Source: Leucocoprinus leucothites
Lineage: Eukaryota > Basidiomycota > Agaricomycetes > Agaricales > Agaricaceae
DNA length: 64,000 nt
Direction of reading: 5' to 3'
NCBI GenBank assembly: GCA_013368445.1
Contig: JAACJO010000007.1
Span: 1,860,001 to 1,924,000, forward strand
Below, in pieces: positions 1 through 11,040 of the stretch. A program made the translations under genes and the position numbers. The notes beneath the pieces are model-generated. The model worked only from the letters and a program-made list of their open reading frames with translations, was not told the origin of the DNA and searched no databases. Each line of letters starts with the position of its first letter. Within the stretch, counting starts at the first letter, position 1.

Positions 1-70
1 AGACGATGTAGGAATGCCTCAGAACAAACACCAACTTTCGATGGTGGTGGTAAGAGGACAAGGAGGGATG
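1..70 (-). mobile_element. 5' end of a minus-strand LINE running off the window
   Basis: The reverse complement of this stretch matches the 5' end of the ORF1-only LINE at 13550 over about the first 46 bases with one visible difference, then diverges. LINE-1 at 3755 begins with a related CCTCC...CCTCT-ACCACCAT-ATCGA block. The 5' terminus of a LINE on the minus strand therefore appears to lie near position 70, with its body beyond the left edge. It sits about 23 bases upstream of the first ATG of the neighbouring gene. Only the terminus is visible, so the family is inferred from this similarity. Confidence 0.6.
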
Positions 71-92
71 TTCTTAACCTCCTTACTCTACC

Positions 93-1359
93 ATGGTGTC
101 TAACTCGCAGACTCAATAATCCAAACCAGCATCCGACATTGATTTCGAGGAGGCTCTCGCCATGCTGGACGCAGAGGATGCACACGAGCAAGCCGAGGAA
201 GAGGAGAGGAGGAAGCAGGAAGCCAAAGAAGTGGCAAGGAAACAGAGGGTTGAGGAAGAAAGGGAGAAGAAGAGAGAGAAGTTGCAAAAGATAAAAGAGG
301 CAAAGGAAGCAGAGAAGAAGAGAGCCAAAGAGGAGGAGCAGAAGCGGAAGGAGGAGGAGGACAAGAGGTTGTGGAAGGAGTTGGAGGCTGCAGCGGCTTT
401 GGAAGCGAGGGAGAGAGAGAGAGAGAAAGAGAAGGGGAAGGGAAAAGGAAAAGGAAAGGAGAAAACAGGAGAGTCTGTTCCCATCAAGCAGAAAGTGGAT
501 GCAGAGGCCAGGCCTGCGACAAAGAAGACGAAAAGGAATGTACCCGCAATGGGCATGAGAGAACTCCCACCTCCAAGGGTGGCCACCGCAAATGTCGGAA
601 AAGGGATCAACCGAGGGCCTACCCCTGGTCTCTCCCGAGTGTCCACCAGTGACGGTGGATTGTATGCTCCTGATTGTGACTCAGATGTCGAGATCAAGGA
701 TACTCCCAAGAAGAAATGGGGGAACTATGACAAGAAGGGTAGGAAGGTGAAGATGGGTGGCAAGAACGAGTGCAGGCAGTGTCGGTGGTTGGGCAAGGAC
801 TGCAAGATGCAGTCAGGTGAGTAAGTTGATTCTTCTGCTTTCCAATATCAGGTCACAGCTGATCTTCCACAGCAACAAGTACATGTGTGAGGTGTGCAAT
901 AGCTCAAAACAGTGTTGCATGTTCCCCTCTGAGGCAGACAAGGCCCCTCACAAACAGATGTACGACTTGATCATCGAGACCTGCACTACACGAACGGTGA
1001 TGATGGAGTTGGTGGCAGAGGTGAAGGAGTTGAGGGCTGAGATCGGGAGTTGGCAGGATAGGATGTTGAGATTAGCGAGGTGGGGTAACATGCAGAGGCA
1101 TGAGCTCGTGGAGGAGTTCAAGGCCTTCTTTGAGCACTGCATGTTTGATGGGCACTTGATGAGTGACGCAAAGTTTGAGGAGGAGAAGAAGAAGGAAGAG
1201 GAAGAGTGGCTGAAGGCCCAAGCCACATCACAGAAATCAGGTGAAGTCCCAATGTCGGGAGCTGTGGCATCTGGGTCGGGTGAATCAAAAGTGGATGAAG
1301 GGCCTGAAGAGGATGAGGGGGATGAAGAGGAAGATGGGGGTGAGAGTGGAAAGGAGTAG
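93..1359 (+). pseudogene. Charged coiled-coil, cysteine-rich protein gene with an early in-frame stop
   Basis: The reading frame opens at ATG 93, meets TAA at 117-119 and continues open from there (next ATG 162). A 52-nt intron, 821-872 (GTAAGT...CCACAG), joins the two coding parts in frame, giving 381 codons from 162. The N-terminal third is a Lys/Glu/Arg-rich helix of coiled-coil type. A Cys cluster follows across the splice junction (CRQCRWLGKDC, then CEVCNSSKQCC), plausibly metal binding. After it come a Leu/Glu helical region and an acidic tail. I know similar proteins as hypothetical multi-copy genes of Agaricomycetes but cannot assign a function. The early stop could be a CAA-to-TAA change, or translation could start at 162. 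It lies between a LINE end and gypsy A. Confidence 0.5.
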
Positions 1360-1662
1360 TCAGTCGTGTCATCATATCTTGCTGTATATTGGACTTGTTG
1401 GTAGCTGTGTTGAATGTGATGCCCTTGCCTGTGCTTTGAAGTGTGAAGAATTTAAGCCTAATATAGAGATCAGATAGAAAGCTATCAAGATAAGAATTGT
1501 GAAGTCCATGTAGCTGAACTGCGATACAGGGTAACTAAGATTTGAAGATAAGGATAATGAATAGAGAAAAAGTTCATAGTAGTAGTACTTGATAGAAGGA
1601 AGTTGGTCCAGAGAGAAGAGACAAAAAGGATAATGCGAGCTGATATGGAGTCTAGGATAATG

Positions 1663-1856
1663 GAAGTGGACCAGGCTTGTGAGGATAAGTAGCATGGAAA
1701 TCAGCGATGAGTTCAGCTGCATGCGTGAGCTCAGTTGTGGGTAGCCAGGATGATTCTTCTTCAGTATCTTCATAACCCAACCAAAAGACCTTGTATAGGA
1801 GTTTACAAGCACGACGATGGTTGATTTTAGAGTCAACAATGCGGTCGATTTTGTCA
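1663..1856 (-). pseudogene. Chromodomain remnant of gypsy A
   Basis: The minus strand encodes a segment with KVFWLGYEDTEEESSW and a following helix (TELTHAAELIADFH), the typical C-terminal half of a retrotransposon chromodomain. It is preceded by DKIDRIVDSK, which normally follows directly after the integrase C-terminus. The two are separated here by the roughly 290-bp insertion at 1861-2153. Chromodomains of this type steer integration through histone binding in related elements; this copy is disrupted. Confidence 0.7.
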
Positions 1857-1860
1857 GATG

Positions 1861-2153
1861 TGCTCTGGACAGTCTACAAGTATTTGTGATTGATTTGTTG
1901 ATATGTAAAGTTAGAGTTGATGCAGAGGTTGCTTAGTCAGTTGTAGATCACCTGACTGCATGTTCAACTCTCCTGTGGATGCTTTCTTGACTCTCAGTCA
2001 TTTACAGTTGTCCACAGGTGAGCACAAGTCTCTATCTTGTTAACTTAGTCATTTACAGTTGTCCACAGATTCCTGTGTGAGTTGTGAGCTCCCTGGGTGA
2101 TTTCTCTGGTTTCTAGGACCTCCCACATGTCCCCTGTGTATCACCTTCTAACA
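1861..2153. other. Unidentified ~290-bp insertion in the gypsy A chromodomain
   Basis: The gypsy A coding sense stops at 2154 and resumes below 1860. The five bases CAGAT lie at both edges (1856-1860 and 2154-2158), as expected for a 5-bp target-site duplication. Inside is a 22-base direct repeat (1996-2017 and 2047-2068) containing CATTTACAGTTGTCCACAG. There is no clear ORF, no TG...CA ends and no obvious terminal inverted repeat. It could be a solo LTR of an unknown family or another short non-autonomous element. Confidence 0.45.
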
Positions 2154-2555
2154 GATTTCGTATTCCAGTTCACCATCGATGATGACAGGTGCAGGAGCCG
2201 GTTCCATATGATCAGAAAAGATGTTGGGTGTGGATGGTTCAAGCATGGACACATGGAAGACTGGGTGAACAGCACGCATGGAATTGGGGAGTCGAAGGGT
2301 AAATGAGTGAGAACCAGGCTGAGTAATGATTTTGTATGGACCGAGGTAATGTTTGGAAAGCTTCTTGGAGGGGTGAGTGGTGTGGAAGAACTGAGCTTTC
2401 ATGAAGACTTTCTGGCTGACCTGGAAGTCAGGAGCTGGTAACCATCTTACATCCGCAGATCGTTGATACCATTTTTGCGCCTCAGATATTTCAGCTTTGA
2501 GTGTGGTGTGTAGGTTGTCGAGATCAACTGTGAAGTTGCAGGCATGGGCTGACAT
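2151..2555 (-). pseudogene. Integrase C-terminal region of gypsy A
   Basis: The frame encodes an Ala/Trp-rich helix followed by the SH3-like integrase C-terminal motif (KKLSKHYLGPYKI, then HPVFHVSMLEP), characteristic of Ty3/gypsy integrases just before the chromodomain. The reading frame ends at a stop inside the inserted sequence at about 2150. Upstream, the catalytic core and zinc-binding HHCC region are absent, so the protein cannot be functional. Only about 40 bases separate this segment from the RT segment, marking an internal deletion. Confidence 0.75.
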
Positions 2556-2593
2556 GATATCGCACTCCAGATAGACGCAAAACCTAGGAAGGA

Positions 2594-3754
2594 CTATATG
2601 TCCTTGACCTTCTTAGGTTTGGGCCACTCTTGGATAACCTTGATTTTGTCTTCCGACATTTTGAGACCAGCTAGGGAGAGGATGTATCCGAGGTACTCAA
2701 CATAGTTGGAATGGAATTCGCATTTATCCACTTTAGCATATAGGCCGTGTTTGCAGAGCTGCTTGAGGACATCTCGCACATGTTTCTTATGTGTGTTGAG
2801 ATTGTCAGAGTAGATAAGGATATCGTCAAGATAAACTGTCACGCAGATATCAAGGAGGTCAGAAAAGATGTCATTCATAAACTGCTGGAAGGCTGTGGGT
2901 GCGTTGGTCAGACCGAATGGCATGACAAGCCACTTGAAGGAGCTGTAGCAGGTTCTGAAGGCTGTCTTCCATTCGTCGCCTTCAGTGATGCAGATGAGAT
3001 GATAGGCATGGTGGAGGTCAATCTTGCTGTAAATGCAGGCTTTGCAGGGAGAGTCGAGGAGGTCAGAAATGAGCAGAAGTGGATAATGATCCTTTTTGGT
3101 AAGCCGATTGAGCTCATGGAAGTCGACACAAAGTCGAAGTGAACCGTCTTTCTTCCAAATGAAGAGAATGGGTGCACCATGAGGTAAAGAAGTGGGATGG
3201 ATAAATCCAATGTTGACATGCTTGTTGATGAACTTGCGGAGAGCCTCAAGCTCAGATGGCAAAAGGGAGTAGATAGTGCCAATGGGAGGTTGAGCACCCT
3301 CTTCTAGGTTGATCTTGAGGTCATAGGGGCAATGTGGGGCGAGCGTATCAACACGAGCCTTGCTGAAGACATCGGCAAATTCATGATATTCACTGGGCAC
3401 ATTAGAGAGGTCTGCTGACTTGTTGGAGACATGAGCTGAGGCAGTGGAAGCAGATGTCAAGTTCAAATTGAGATGGAAATTTACTGAGCCAGGAAGACAT
3501 GAAGTGCGAATAAAAGCAGGAGTGTTGATGAGTGAAATGTGAGGACATGCAGGAACAGAATCAGAAGTGGACAAAGAGGTCCCAGATAGTAATGAATCCA
3601 GAGGAAGGGCATCAGCTGTTGGGCTAGGATCGGGTGACAATGCAGAAACAGCTGTAGAAGTGGATGCGACGTGAACAGAAGGGGCAGGAGTATCCAGCAA
3701 ATGTGATTGGAATGTAATACTGCTCGAAGCCCAGTCAATCAATGGATTGTAGCA
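2594..3754 (-). pseudogene. Reverse transcriptase segment of gypsy A pol
   Basis: About 385 codons are open. They include the linker after the protease, the motif LRLCVDFHELNRLTKKDHYPL, the palm motif MPFGLTNAPTAFQ and the catalytic YLDDILIYS. It ends at EWPKPKKVKD, where RNase H should begin, and a stop follows. The start of the open frame is artificial: the codons before position 3754 lie 7 kb away at 10762-11040, because LINE-1 inserted inside this gene. A Ty3/gypsy RT is certain; activity is excluded by the missing RNase H and integrase. Confidence 0.85.
3741..3754. repeat. Left target-site duplication of LINE-1
   Basis: AATGGATTGTAGCA here is repeated immediately after the LINE-1 poly(A) tail. 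Gypsy A coding sequence runs through this site and resumes on the far side. Confidence 0.9.
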
Positions 3755-3790
3755 CACCTCCTTTCCCTCTAACCACCATCATCGATTTCT

Positions 3791-6585
3791 TTGACGGTGT
3801 CTTATACTACATTGACTACGAATTCTATCGATATGACTGCACCATCGCATTGGGTGGACCTTAAGGGTACACCTCCGCCGTCTTCGGACCCCATCAACAT
3901 CGTTGACACTGAAACACGTGTCTCAACTTACAAGCGCGACCGCTCTGCCTCGCCCGCGCTTTCTATCAAATCAACCAAACATTCTGCCCACGATGACGCC
4001 AAGTCGGCCACCTCATCTAGAGCAGGATCTGACGTCGAAGAAAGTGGTGAGAGTGATTCTGACTCGTCTGGATCTTCAACCCCTTCCTCCCCCATAAACG
4101 TACATGCTGCACTTTCCCGTGCAGCCTCACACTCTTCCCTCAGAACTCCCCCTCCTCCATCATCGCGTTCTAAACGGGCCCGTGCTCGTGATGTCCGTAG
4201 AGGATTGGAGTCCACACCCAAAGCCATCTCAAGAACCACGTCAATGAGCGCATATGATGGCTTCAAGTCACCCATCCCCTTCCGTCCATTCGGCGAGGGA
4301 TTCCTTGGTGAGCTCAATAAACCTGACCCTCTGAACTTGGACTCTCGCGGGGACGCATGGAGCGACCAAGAGGATGGGATTATCATGAACGGGGAACCTA
4401 CCACTCGGTTCTTTGGACCCCCACCCACCTCAAGGCTGCCTCATGCGATCCACGGATCCGCTGAGTCAGCAAATGCTGCGCCAACCGGCACTCCAGCTAC
4501 CTTCTTTGCCGGTTCATCTAATACTAATGACGTCACACATGACGTCACACATGATGTCACTGGTGACATCACTGCACAGCCGCAGGAGCCTAGGCCTGCA
4601 CAGCCACGTCTACCGGATCTTAAGGATCCATTGAACAATGCCACCGAAGAGACCGTTGTTGTCGGTGAAGCTACTTTCAAAGCGCTAGAGGCGCTTAAAT
4701 ACGCTACAAATTTTTTCAAGCACCGTGCTGCGCTAGGTCTACAACCTGGCAGAAAGGATCCAAGAGTTCCCCAGATGGGGGAACCAATATACTGTTTACT
4801 CACTACTATGTTCGAAACAGGCTGGGACCGGCTTCCCATTAATGGCGAAAGCGGTCTCACCATCGTAGATGCATTGAGGCATTACTATGGCCCGCCTCCC
4901 GATATTCCCATGACGGACTCGTCCCCCCCTCCCAAAGGTAAAGGGAAGGGAAAAAAGGCACATAATCCTTATCCGTCTACCATCCCTACCCCTCTTTTCC
5001 CGCCCGGTATTGTCATTGGGCAAACTAACTCTACAGCGCATATCGACGACGACCGCATGAACATCGACCATGCCCCTCCCGCTGAGGGCATCATTCCTTT
5101 CCCCCAGAATGACGTTACGTCTTCTGGTAAGGCACGTGATGTTTCGTCCGTGTCAGGCTCCCTGAGGGCAAAGAATGACGTTACGTCTTCTAAGCCATCT
5201 GGTTCTATTCGCGTCTCCCGGGCCCCCCCCCACCCTCCAATCACATGATTCCAAGGAACGGGAATGGAAATATCAAGCGCTCAGTTGGGTGCCCCTCCCA
5301 TGATGGCCAGGCTCAGCCATCAAAACCTAACCCCAAGGGCGCCTCTGACATGCCACCTCCCATTCCCCCTCCCGACCGTAAGGCATCCACCAAACCCCTT
5401 ACGGAACACTTCAACAAGAATGTGTCGTTCGCTGATGCTGCCCGACGGGGTGTCCAGCCGGCGACTTCCTCTTCCAACTCCTCTTCCAACATCGACGGGG
5501 TTAAGATGCGAGAAATGATACTCGCCTTCCCTGAACTATCATACGACAAAGTCCTTGCTATGTACAAGGCAGGCTTTGGAGGCGCCCAATCTCAAGCGCC
5601 CGAACCCTCAACTGCAAGCGCTCTGCGCGCTAAACCTAAAATGACCACGCATGGACCTACCCGTCGCCAAGTCCTCATCCCTTTTGAAGGGAACATCATC
5701 GCTGACCGTATCAAAGACTTCAATAAGGCAGCTGAATTCTGTAACCATGGTCTTACTGCCGCCCAATCTAAACTTCGCGTCGAATCAGTCCGCGAATCAT
5801 ATAATGGCATCTCCATCGTCACCTCAGGTGTCGCATCCCCCGCTGACCTTGAAACCATCAAATCTTGGCTTAAAAAAGCTTGGCAACTAGGAGACGCCAT
5901 CCCTGTTGAGCCACGCCTCCCACAATCCAAATCATTCCTTAAAATCATCGGCGTCCCCTATTGGGTAGCCAATTCTTCCAACCCCCTTTCCCCTGCATTC
6001 GTCGAACAAGCTCTCGGACAATCTACTTTGTTTGAGAATGTTATTCTCGCCGCCCGCCCTCGCGTTATGAAAGCATCCCCAAAGTCGGATACGGCTGTCG
6101 TGTGGTTCGATATCTGGGACTCACAAAACGGTACTAAGGCCAAGACGTTGGTCAACCGTACCATCAACTTTGGCCGACATGTTGGGACCATCTGAGCCAC
6201 TAGCATGCACCCCGGCATTGCGCAATGCAGGAACTGCTGGCGTTGGGGTCACCCCACTCATGCGTGTCGCGCCCTTGGTGCACGTTGTCAAATCTGTGGT
6301 GGTCCTCATCGCATCGAAAACCACCGATCCATGGCCTGGTGTTGTAAGGCCAACCCTAAATCAAACCCCCCCCGAGACGCCACTCCTGAAGGCATCCCAT
6401 GTCCTCACTTGGATAACTTCAAATGCCTGAATTGCAAAGGCGACCATCACGCAAATGACACCAAATGTCCATTTTGGAGGAACAGGTTCGATCGAACCTG
6501 GCACTCTAACAAAGCTGCCGAATCACGCACCGCTCGTGCTGTTCGCGCTAATTCCAATCGCTCCGGTGGCGGAGTTGCTGTTTAA
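3791..6585 (+). pseudogene. LINE-1 ORF1 (gag-like, zinc knuckles), frameshifted
   Basis: ORF1 proteins of this group bind the element RNA. The first part (485 codons to 5248) is Ser/Pro-rich and disordered. The frame then shifts by one at a run of nine C (5223-5231) and continues from about 5232 with an SFADAARRG motif, an RRM-like block (MTTHGPTRRQ...) and, after a TGA at 6193-6195, three Cys-rich knuckles: CRNCWRWGHPTHAC, CQICGGPH and CLNCKGDHH. Alignment by eye to the intact ORF1 at 13725 shows Arg at the TGA position, so CGA-to-TGA is the likely change. ORF2 begins three bases after its stop. Confidence 0.85.
4527..4571 (+). repeat. TGACGTCA-type short repeats inside LINE-1 ORF1
   Basis: Four successive units read TGACGTCAC, TGACGTCAC, TGATGTCAC and TGACATCAC, encoding HDVTHDVTHDVTGDI. 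The first two contain the palindrome TGACGTCA. Similar NDVTSS-coding units recur near 5110 and 5174. They look like a coding microrepeat; a regulatory role is only a possibility. Confidence 0.6.
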
Positions 6586-6587
6586 AT

Positions 6588-9500
6588 ATGTCTGGTAAGA
6601 ACAAACCCATCTCTTCTGTTCGTATCTATTCGCAAAACGTGGGACGCTCTTATGCCCTGGTTGATACTAGACTCGAATCCAAAAAACTGGATTTTGAAAT
6701 CATTTTTCTACAAGAACCTCCATGGAATCACATTCGGAAAGCACCTTCTATGACTAACCCTGAAGGGGATGATGTCATTGGTGCCCCTATTCACCCGGAA
6801 TGGCTATGTATGGTTCGCCCTACTAAGCCCAATGATTCCCGTCCCCGTACTCTGACTTATGTTCACAGACGACTACTTCGCATGAGACCCATTCTTCATC
6901 AGGAGTGGGTTAACCACCGCGATATACAAATCTTGGGCCTATTCAACCAGGGTAACTATATCCATCTGCTTAACATATACTCAGACTCGTCCTCGTCGGC
7001 GATCAATTTCCTTTCGACAAACTTCATCAACATTCCTGATGTTATATATATGGGAGGGGACTTCAATTGTCGATCTCCAGAGTGGGACCCTTCAGCCACT
7101 CACATCCCTATGTCAGCTATAACTCTAACGGAGTTAGCAGATAGCTTCGATCTTACAAGGTCCTCACCGACCTCATTATCCCCTACTCATTTCTCTTCCA
7201 TTGAAAGTCATGATGATTCGGTTATCGATCTTATCTTCTGTGCTAACAATTCCACCTCCCACATCATCGATGTCAATTCGAGACTCCCATCGGATCATGC
7301 ACCCTTGATTATGGATCTCCCAATCCTTCCAGATTATATTAATTATAAAAAGCGAGTACTACCGAAAGATAGCGATGAAGAGACGGCTTTCATTTCCCAA
7401 GTCTCTGAGCATCTAGCTGCCCTTGATTGTTCAGACATTCGATCCACTTCTCATTTGAACGATATCTCCAACTCCATTTCTCGAGTCTTTCATGAATCTT
7501 GGAATACGAACTCTAAAACTGTATGGATCACTAACCGGTCAAAGGAATGGTGGAACCCCCACTGTTCTGAGACTCTTCTTACCTACAGAAGAACAAAGGA
7601 TTGTAAGGATTGGTGAGCATTCAGAGCGGCTACCAGAGCCGCCAAACGCTCCTTTTTCGATGCGCGCATACATGAAATCGCATCTACCAACAAACGACCC
7701 TGGGACCTCATGGAGTGGGTAAAACAATGGAAACTCCCTGCCATCGAGGGAATCCACTACCAAGGGCAACCTTGCAACGACCTGCCGGACCTATGGAATG
7801 CACTCCATTCATCATACAACTCAGCATCCGGTCGCCCAGTAAGCTCTAATATTCTCAACGAAATGAAATCCCTCCCTTCTTGTTCCTGGACAAATTTTTC
7901 TCTCCTTGAACTCACCGAATCCCTCTCTTCATGCGCTAACTCCTCAGCACCCGGACCTGACCACGTCTCCTGGAAACACCTAAAGTCCATCGTTGCCCAC
8001 AATGAATGCCTCAAGAACATACTACTCATAGCTAATGCGTGCGTACGTCTCTCTCACTGGCCGAGTCACTTTAAGGACTCGGTCTCTATCATCATTCCCA
8101 AGCCGAATAAACCGGCATATGACACACCCAAAGCGTTTCGTCCCATTGTTCTACTAAACACTTTAGGTAAATTAATCGAGAAGATGATTGCCCGCCGCAT
8201 GCAGTTCGAAGTGGTATCCCTAGATGTTCTCCACCCTAATCAAATGGGTGGAGTTATCCAACGTTCCACGGAGGATGCAGGAGTATTCCTCACTCACATC
8301 ATTCGGACCGGATGGGCTAAAGGTATGGTTACCAGTGTCTGTGCTTTTGATATCGCCCAATTCTTCCCCTCCCTAAACCACGAAATCCTTACTGACATTC
8401 TACAACGACAGGGGTTCGCCCCTGAACTCGTAAAATTCTTTTCACACTATCTCATAGGTCGATCCACTCAATTCATGTGGAACACTTTCCTATCTGATGC
8501 CCATGACGTGGATGTTGGCGTTGGGCAAGGCTCCGCTCTATCACCCATTCTATCCACGCTCTACCTAGCGCCCCTCATGTCCATGTTCGATCAACGCGCT
8601 CATTTACAGTCTATCCCTTCTTCCCTTTTATCATTTGTCGATGACGGGCTTTGTATATCTCAAGCAAAGAATTATACTGACACTATTTCTTCCCTCAAAT
8701 CAGCTTATTCCATCATTAATTCCATTTGCACCGACCTCGGACTGGTCGTTGAACACGATAAGTCTGAGGTCTTTCACTTCTCCCGACATCATAACGATTC
8801 GAATCCCCCCCTTGATCTATCTGATGTTGGCGGCCCTATACTTCATCCCAAACGTTTCTGGCGATACTTGGGTTTTTACTTTGACCGTCGACTGTCATTT
8901 CAAGAACATGTCCGGTATTACTCCACCAAAGCACTATCCACAGTGAAAGCTATGAATATGCTAGGCAACTCCACCCGAGGCCTCCTCCCTCTACAAAGGC
9001 GTCTACTCTATAGGTCATGCGTTGTCCCTGTGGCTACGTATGGATTTCGACTCTGGTACTTTGAAGGCGCTCGTAATAAGGCGCTTCTCAAGTCTCTATC
9101 ATCCATGCAAAGACGCGCGGCTCTCTGGATCACAGGTGCCTTCCGCACTTCTCCATCAGGTGGCGTCGAAAGCATTGCTGGTCTCATTCCAATCCACCTC
9201 CATCTTCGTAAATTAGCTATTCGTTCGGCGTATCGAGTCTCTACTTTACCCTCTAATCATGCGTTACGTTCTCTTTTATCTAAGGACTTCTCTCTTAATT
9301 CCTCCCCTCATCCTCAATCGCTTTGTCTTCTCACTCCGGCCAAAAAAGCTAAAGTCAAAGGCCCTCTTATTGATGTAGATAGTTCTCTCTCTCATCTTTC
9401 AGATTCATTTTCTCCATTCGCCCCTGAATCCAAACCCGGGTCTCGTCTTATGGATATTTTTCCTGATTCCATTCACTTTCACCCATGCAATCGCTCGGAT

Positions 9501-10541
9501 AAACACGAAACGTACAAACATGTATCATCTCTTGATTCCATTTTTTCTTCTTCTGCCTCTGATCGTAATTGTATCTCAGTTGTTACTGATGCTTCTGTCC
9601 CACTTGTAGGTTCCCTTCAGGTGGTTTCGGCGGCACATTTATATCGCGGCGGACGACAAGTGTCCCATTCAAAACAGGCTAGCAGCCGAGCGTCGTCTAC
9701 GGATGCTGAACTCTATTCCATTCGTATTGGCATCGCCAAGGCCATTTCTCTTCAGTGCGACCACATTATCCTCATCACCGATTGCCTCCCAGCAGCCAAA
9801 CTGGCAGTCGATCCCTCTATACACTCGAGTCAATCACATTCCATCCAAGTCTGCCGACTCTTATCCGACTGGCTCGCGGCTAAACCCTCCCGGTCTATTG
9901 ACTTCTGGGATGTCCCTTCCAAATGGCGTTGGAAGCCCCATCTTAAAGTCCACAAAGACGTCACCTCCACACGTATACATGCCCCCCCTTGGATAGGCGC
10001 CACTCTTGATTTCCTGCAACGCAAAATCACCAATGACTGCCAGAAGTCCTGGGAGTCCACTTTCTGGAAGAAGAAGTACCGCAGCAGCGGTTTCCTTCTT
10101 TCAAAAAAGAATCGCAAGTTCCTCACCCCTACCTACGTCAAAGGAGGCACTTGGCTTCCCTTAGCCAATGAATCACCATCACTATGTGCGCATATGTCCC
10201 GCGCCATCCTCAATCATGCTCCTATTGGAGCCTATCGTGAGAGGTTCTTCCCCCTTGAGCCCAAGTCATGTCGTTGTGGCCATCGTCTGGAAACACGACA
10301 CCATATCCTGTGCTATTGCCCCCTCTATCCGTTCCGCACTCAATGGATGCAATGTGCTTTCCCTCAGTACGAATTCCTCGTCGAGTTCTTGAAAAAGAAC
10401 CCAGCTGCTTTTGCTTTTACCAATCATGACACACGTCCACCACCGCCTCAAGCTCCTGTGCCCGCCGAACCAAATGAAGGTGAACTATATTCTTTCATCT
10501 CTTCTCTTTTCTTTTCCTTTGAGACCGATCTCTGTGTATAA
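6588..10541 (+). pseudogene. LINE-1 ORF2: endonuclease-reverse transcriptase-RNase H, one in-frame TGA
   Basis: One frame runs through the whole span, broken only by TGA at 7614-7616, where the surrounding sequence KDW-stop-AFRAATRAAKRSFFD is plainly coding. In order: an APE-type endonuclease (SQNVGR, FLQEPPW, GGDFNCRSPEWD, SDHAPL); reverse transcriptase with FDIAQFFPSLNH and SFVDDGLC as catalytic motifs; an RNase H-like domain (VVTDASVP, STDAELYSI, ITDCLPAAK); and a terminal CRCGHRLETRHHILCYC zinc-binding motif. These carry out target-primed reverse transcription in related LINEs. Apart from the single TGA the protein looks complete (about 1,318 codons). Confidence 0.9.
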
Positions 10542-10610
10542 CACCTCGTTCTATAGTCTCTTTCGAGTCTTACCTATGTTGCTGGACTAATCGTGTATAG
10601 TCTTTGTCTT

Positions 10611-10629
10611 AAGCGGTCTCCGACCGCTT
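10611..10629 (+). other. Hairpin in the LINE-1 3' UTR
   Basis: AAGCGGTC-TCC-GACCGCTT forms a perfect 8-bp stem with a 3-base loop about 100 bases before the poly(A) tail. LINE-2 keeps the same stem with one mismatch. A 3' hairpin is a plausible recognition element for the reverse transcriptase. Confidence 0.55.
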
Positions 10630-10717
10630 CATGTACCCCAGCTCGCTGTAGTGTACCGGCTGTTTGTAATATTTAGTTGAAAGCGGACTGCGATCGAGCA
10701 CCGCTATATAAATTCAT

Positions 10718-10747
<30 letters not shown>

Positions 10748-10751
<4 letters not shown>

Positions 10752-10761
10752 GATTGTAGCA
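10748..10761. repeat. Right target-site duplication of LINE-1
   Basis: Second copy of AATGGATTGTAGCA directly after the poly(A) run; the first A cannot be distinguished from the tail. Confidence 0.9.
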
Positions 10762-11040
10762 GGTGAGCCAGTTGTGTCCAAGAACCACAGAGCAGGAAGA
10801 ATTGAGCCAGGTGACATACAAGTCAAGGGTCATAGATTCACCACTAGGAAAAGTAACAGGCAAGTTCACAAACTCAGTAATATAACTATTCAACAATCCG
10901 TCAAATAGGCGAAGCTTGATTGGAGGGGTAGGAGAGGTCAGAAGGGAATGAGTGTAGGTGAAATCAGAATCAACGAAACAATGAGTAGAGCCGGAGTCAA
11001 CGAGAGCACTGAAGGGGAGCCATTGTATATTATTGGACAA
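10762..11040 (-). pseudogene. Aspartic protease segment of gypsy A pol
   Basis: The frame contains the retroviral-type protease active site SALVDSGSTHCFVD and ends at VVLGHNWLTCYNP, the conserved stretch before the RT linker. Its continuation is at 3754, on the other side of LINE-1, where LIDWASS follows as expected in Ty3/gypsy proteins. The segment itself shows no stop before the insertion point. Confidence 0.85.

Larger units (their letters stand above)
3755..10748 (+). mobile_element. LINE-1: near full-length Tad-like non-LTR retrotransposon
   Basis: The element is about 7.0 kb: short 5' leader, ORF1 with zinc knuckles, ORF2 with endonuclease, reverse transcriptase and RNase H-like domains, a 3' UTR of about 180 bases and a poly(A) tail of some 28 bases. 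A 14-bp target-site duplication flanks it. The layout (APE-type endonuclease, RT, RNase H, C-terminal CCHC) fits the Tad1 group of fungal LINEs. Three lesions are visible: a one-base slip in a C9 run in ORF1 and two in-frame TGA codons (6193 and 7614). Confidence 0.9.

Noticed and set aside
1861..2155. The insert begins with GT and ends with AG on the plus strand, like an intron.
   Set aside because: The interrupted coding sequence is on the minus strand, and a 5-bp duplication explains the edges better.
3928..5244. Several minus-strand open frames opposite LINE-1 ORF1.
   Set aside because: They mirror the Ser/Pro-rich ORF1 codons and show no protein motif.
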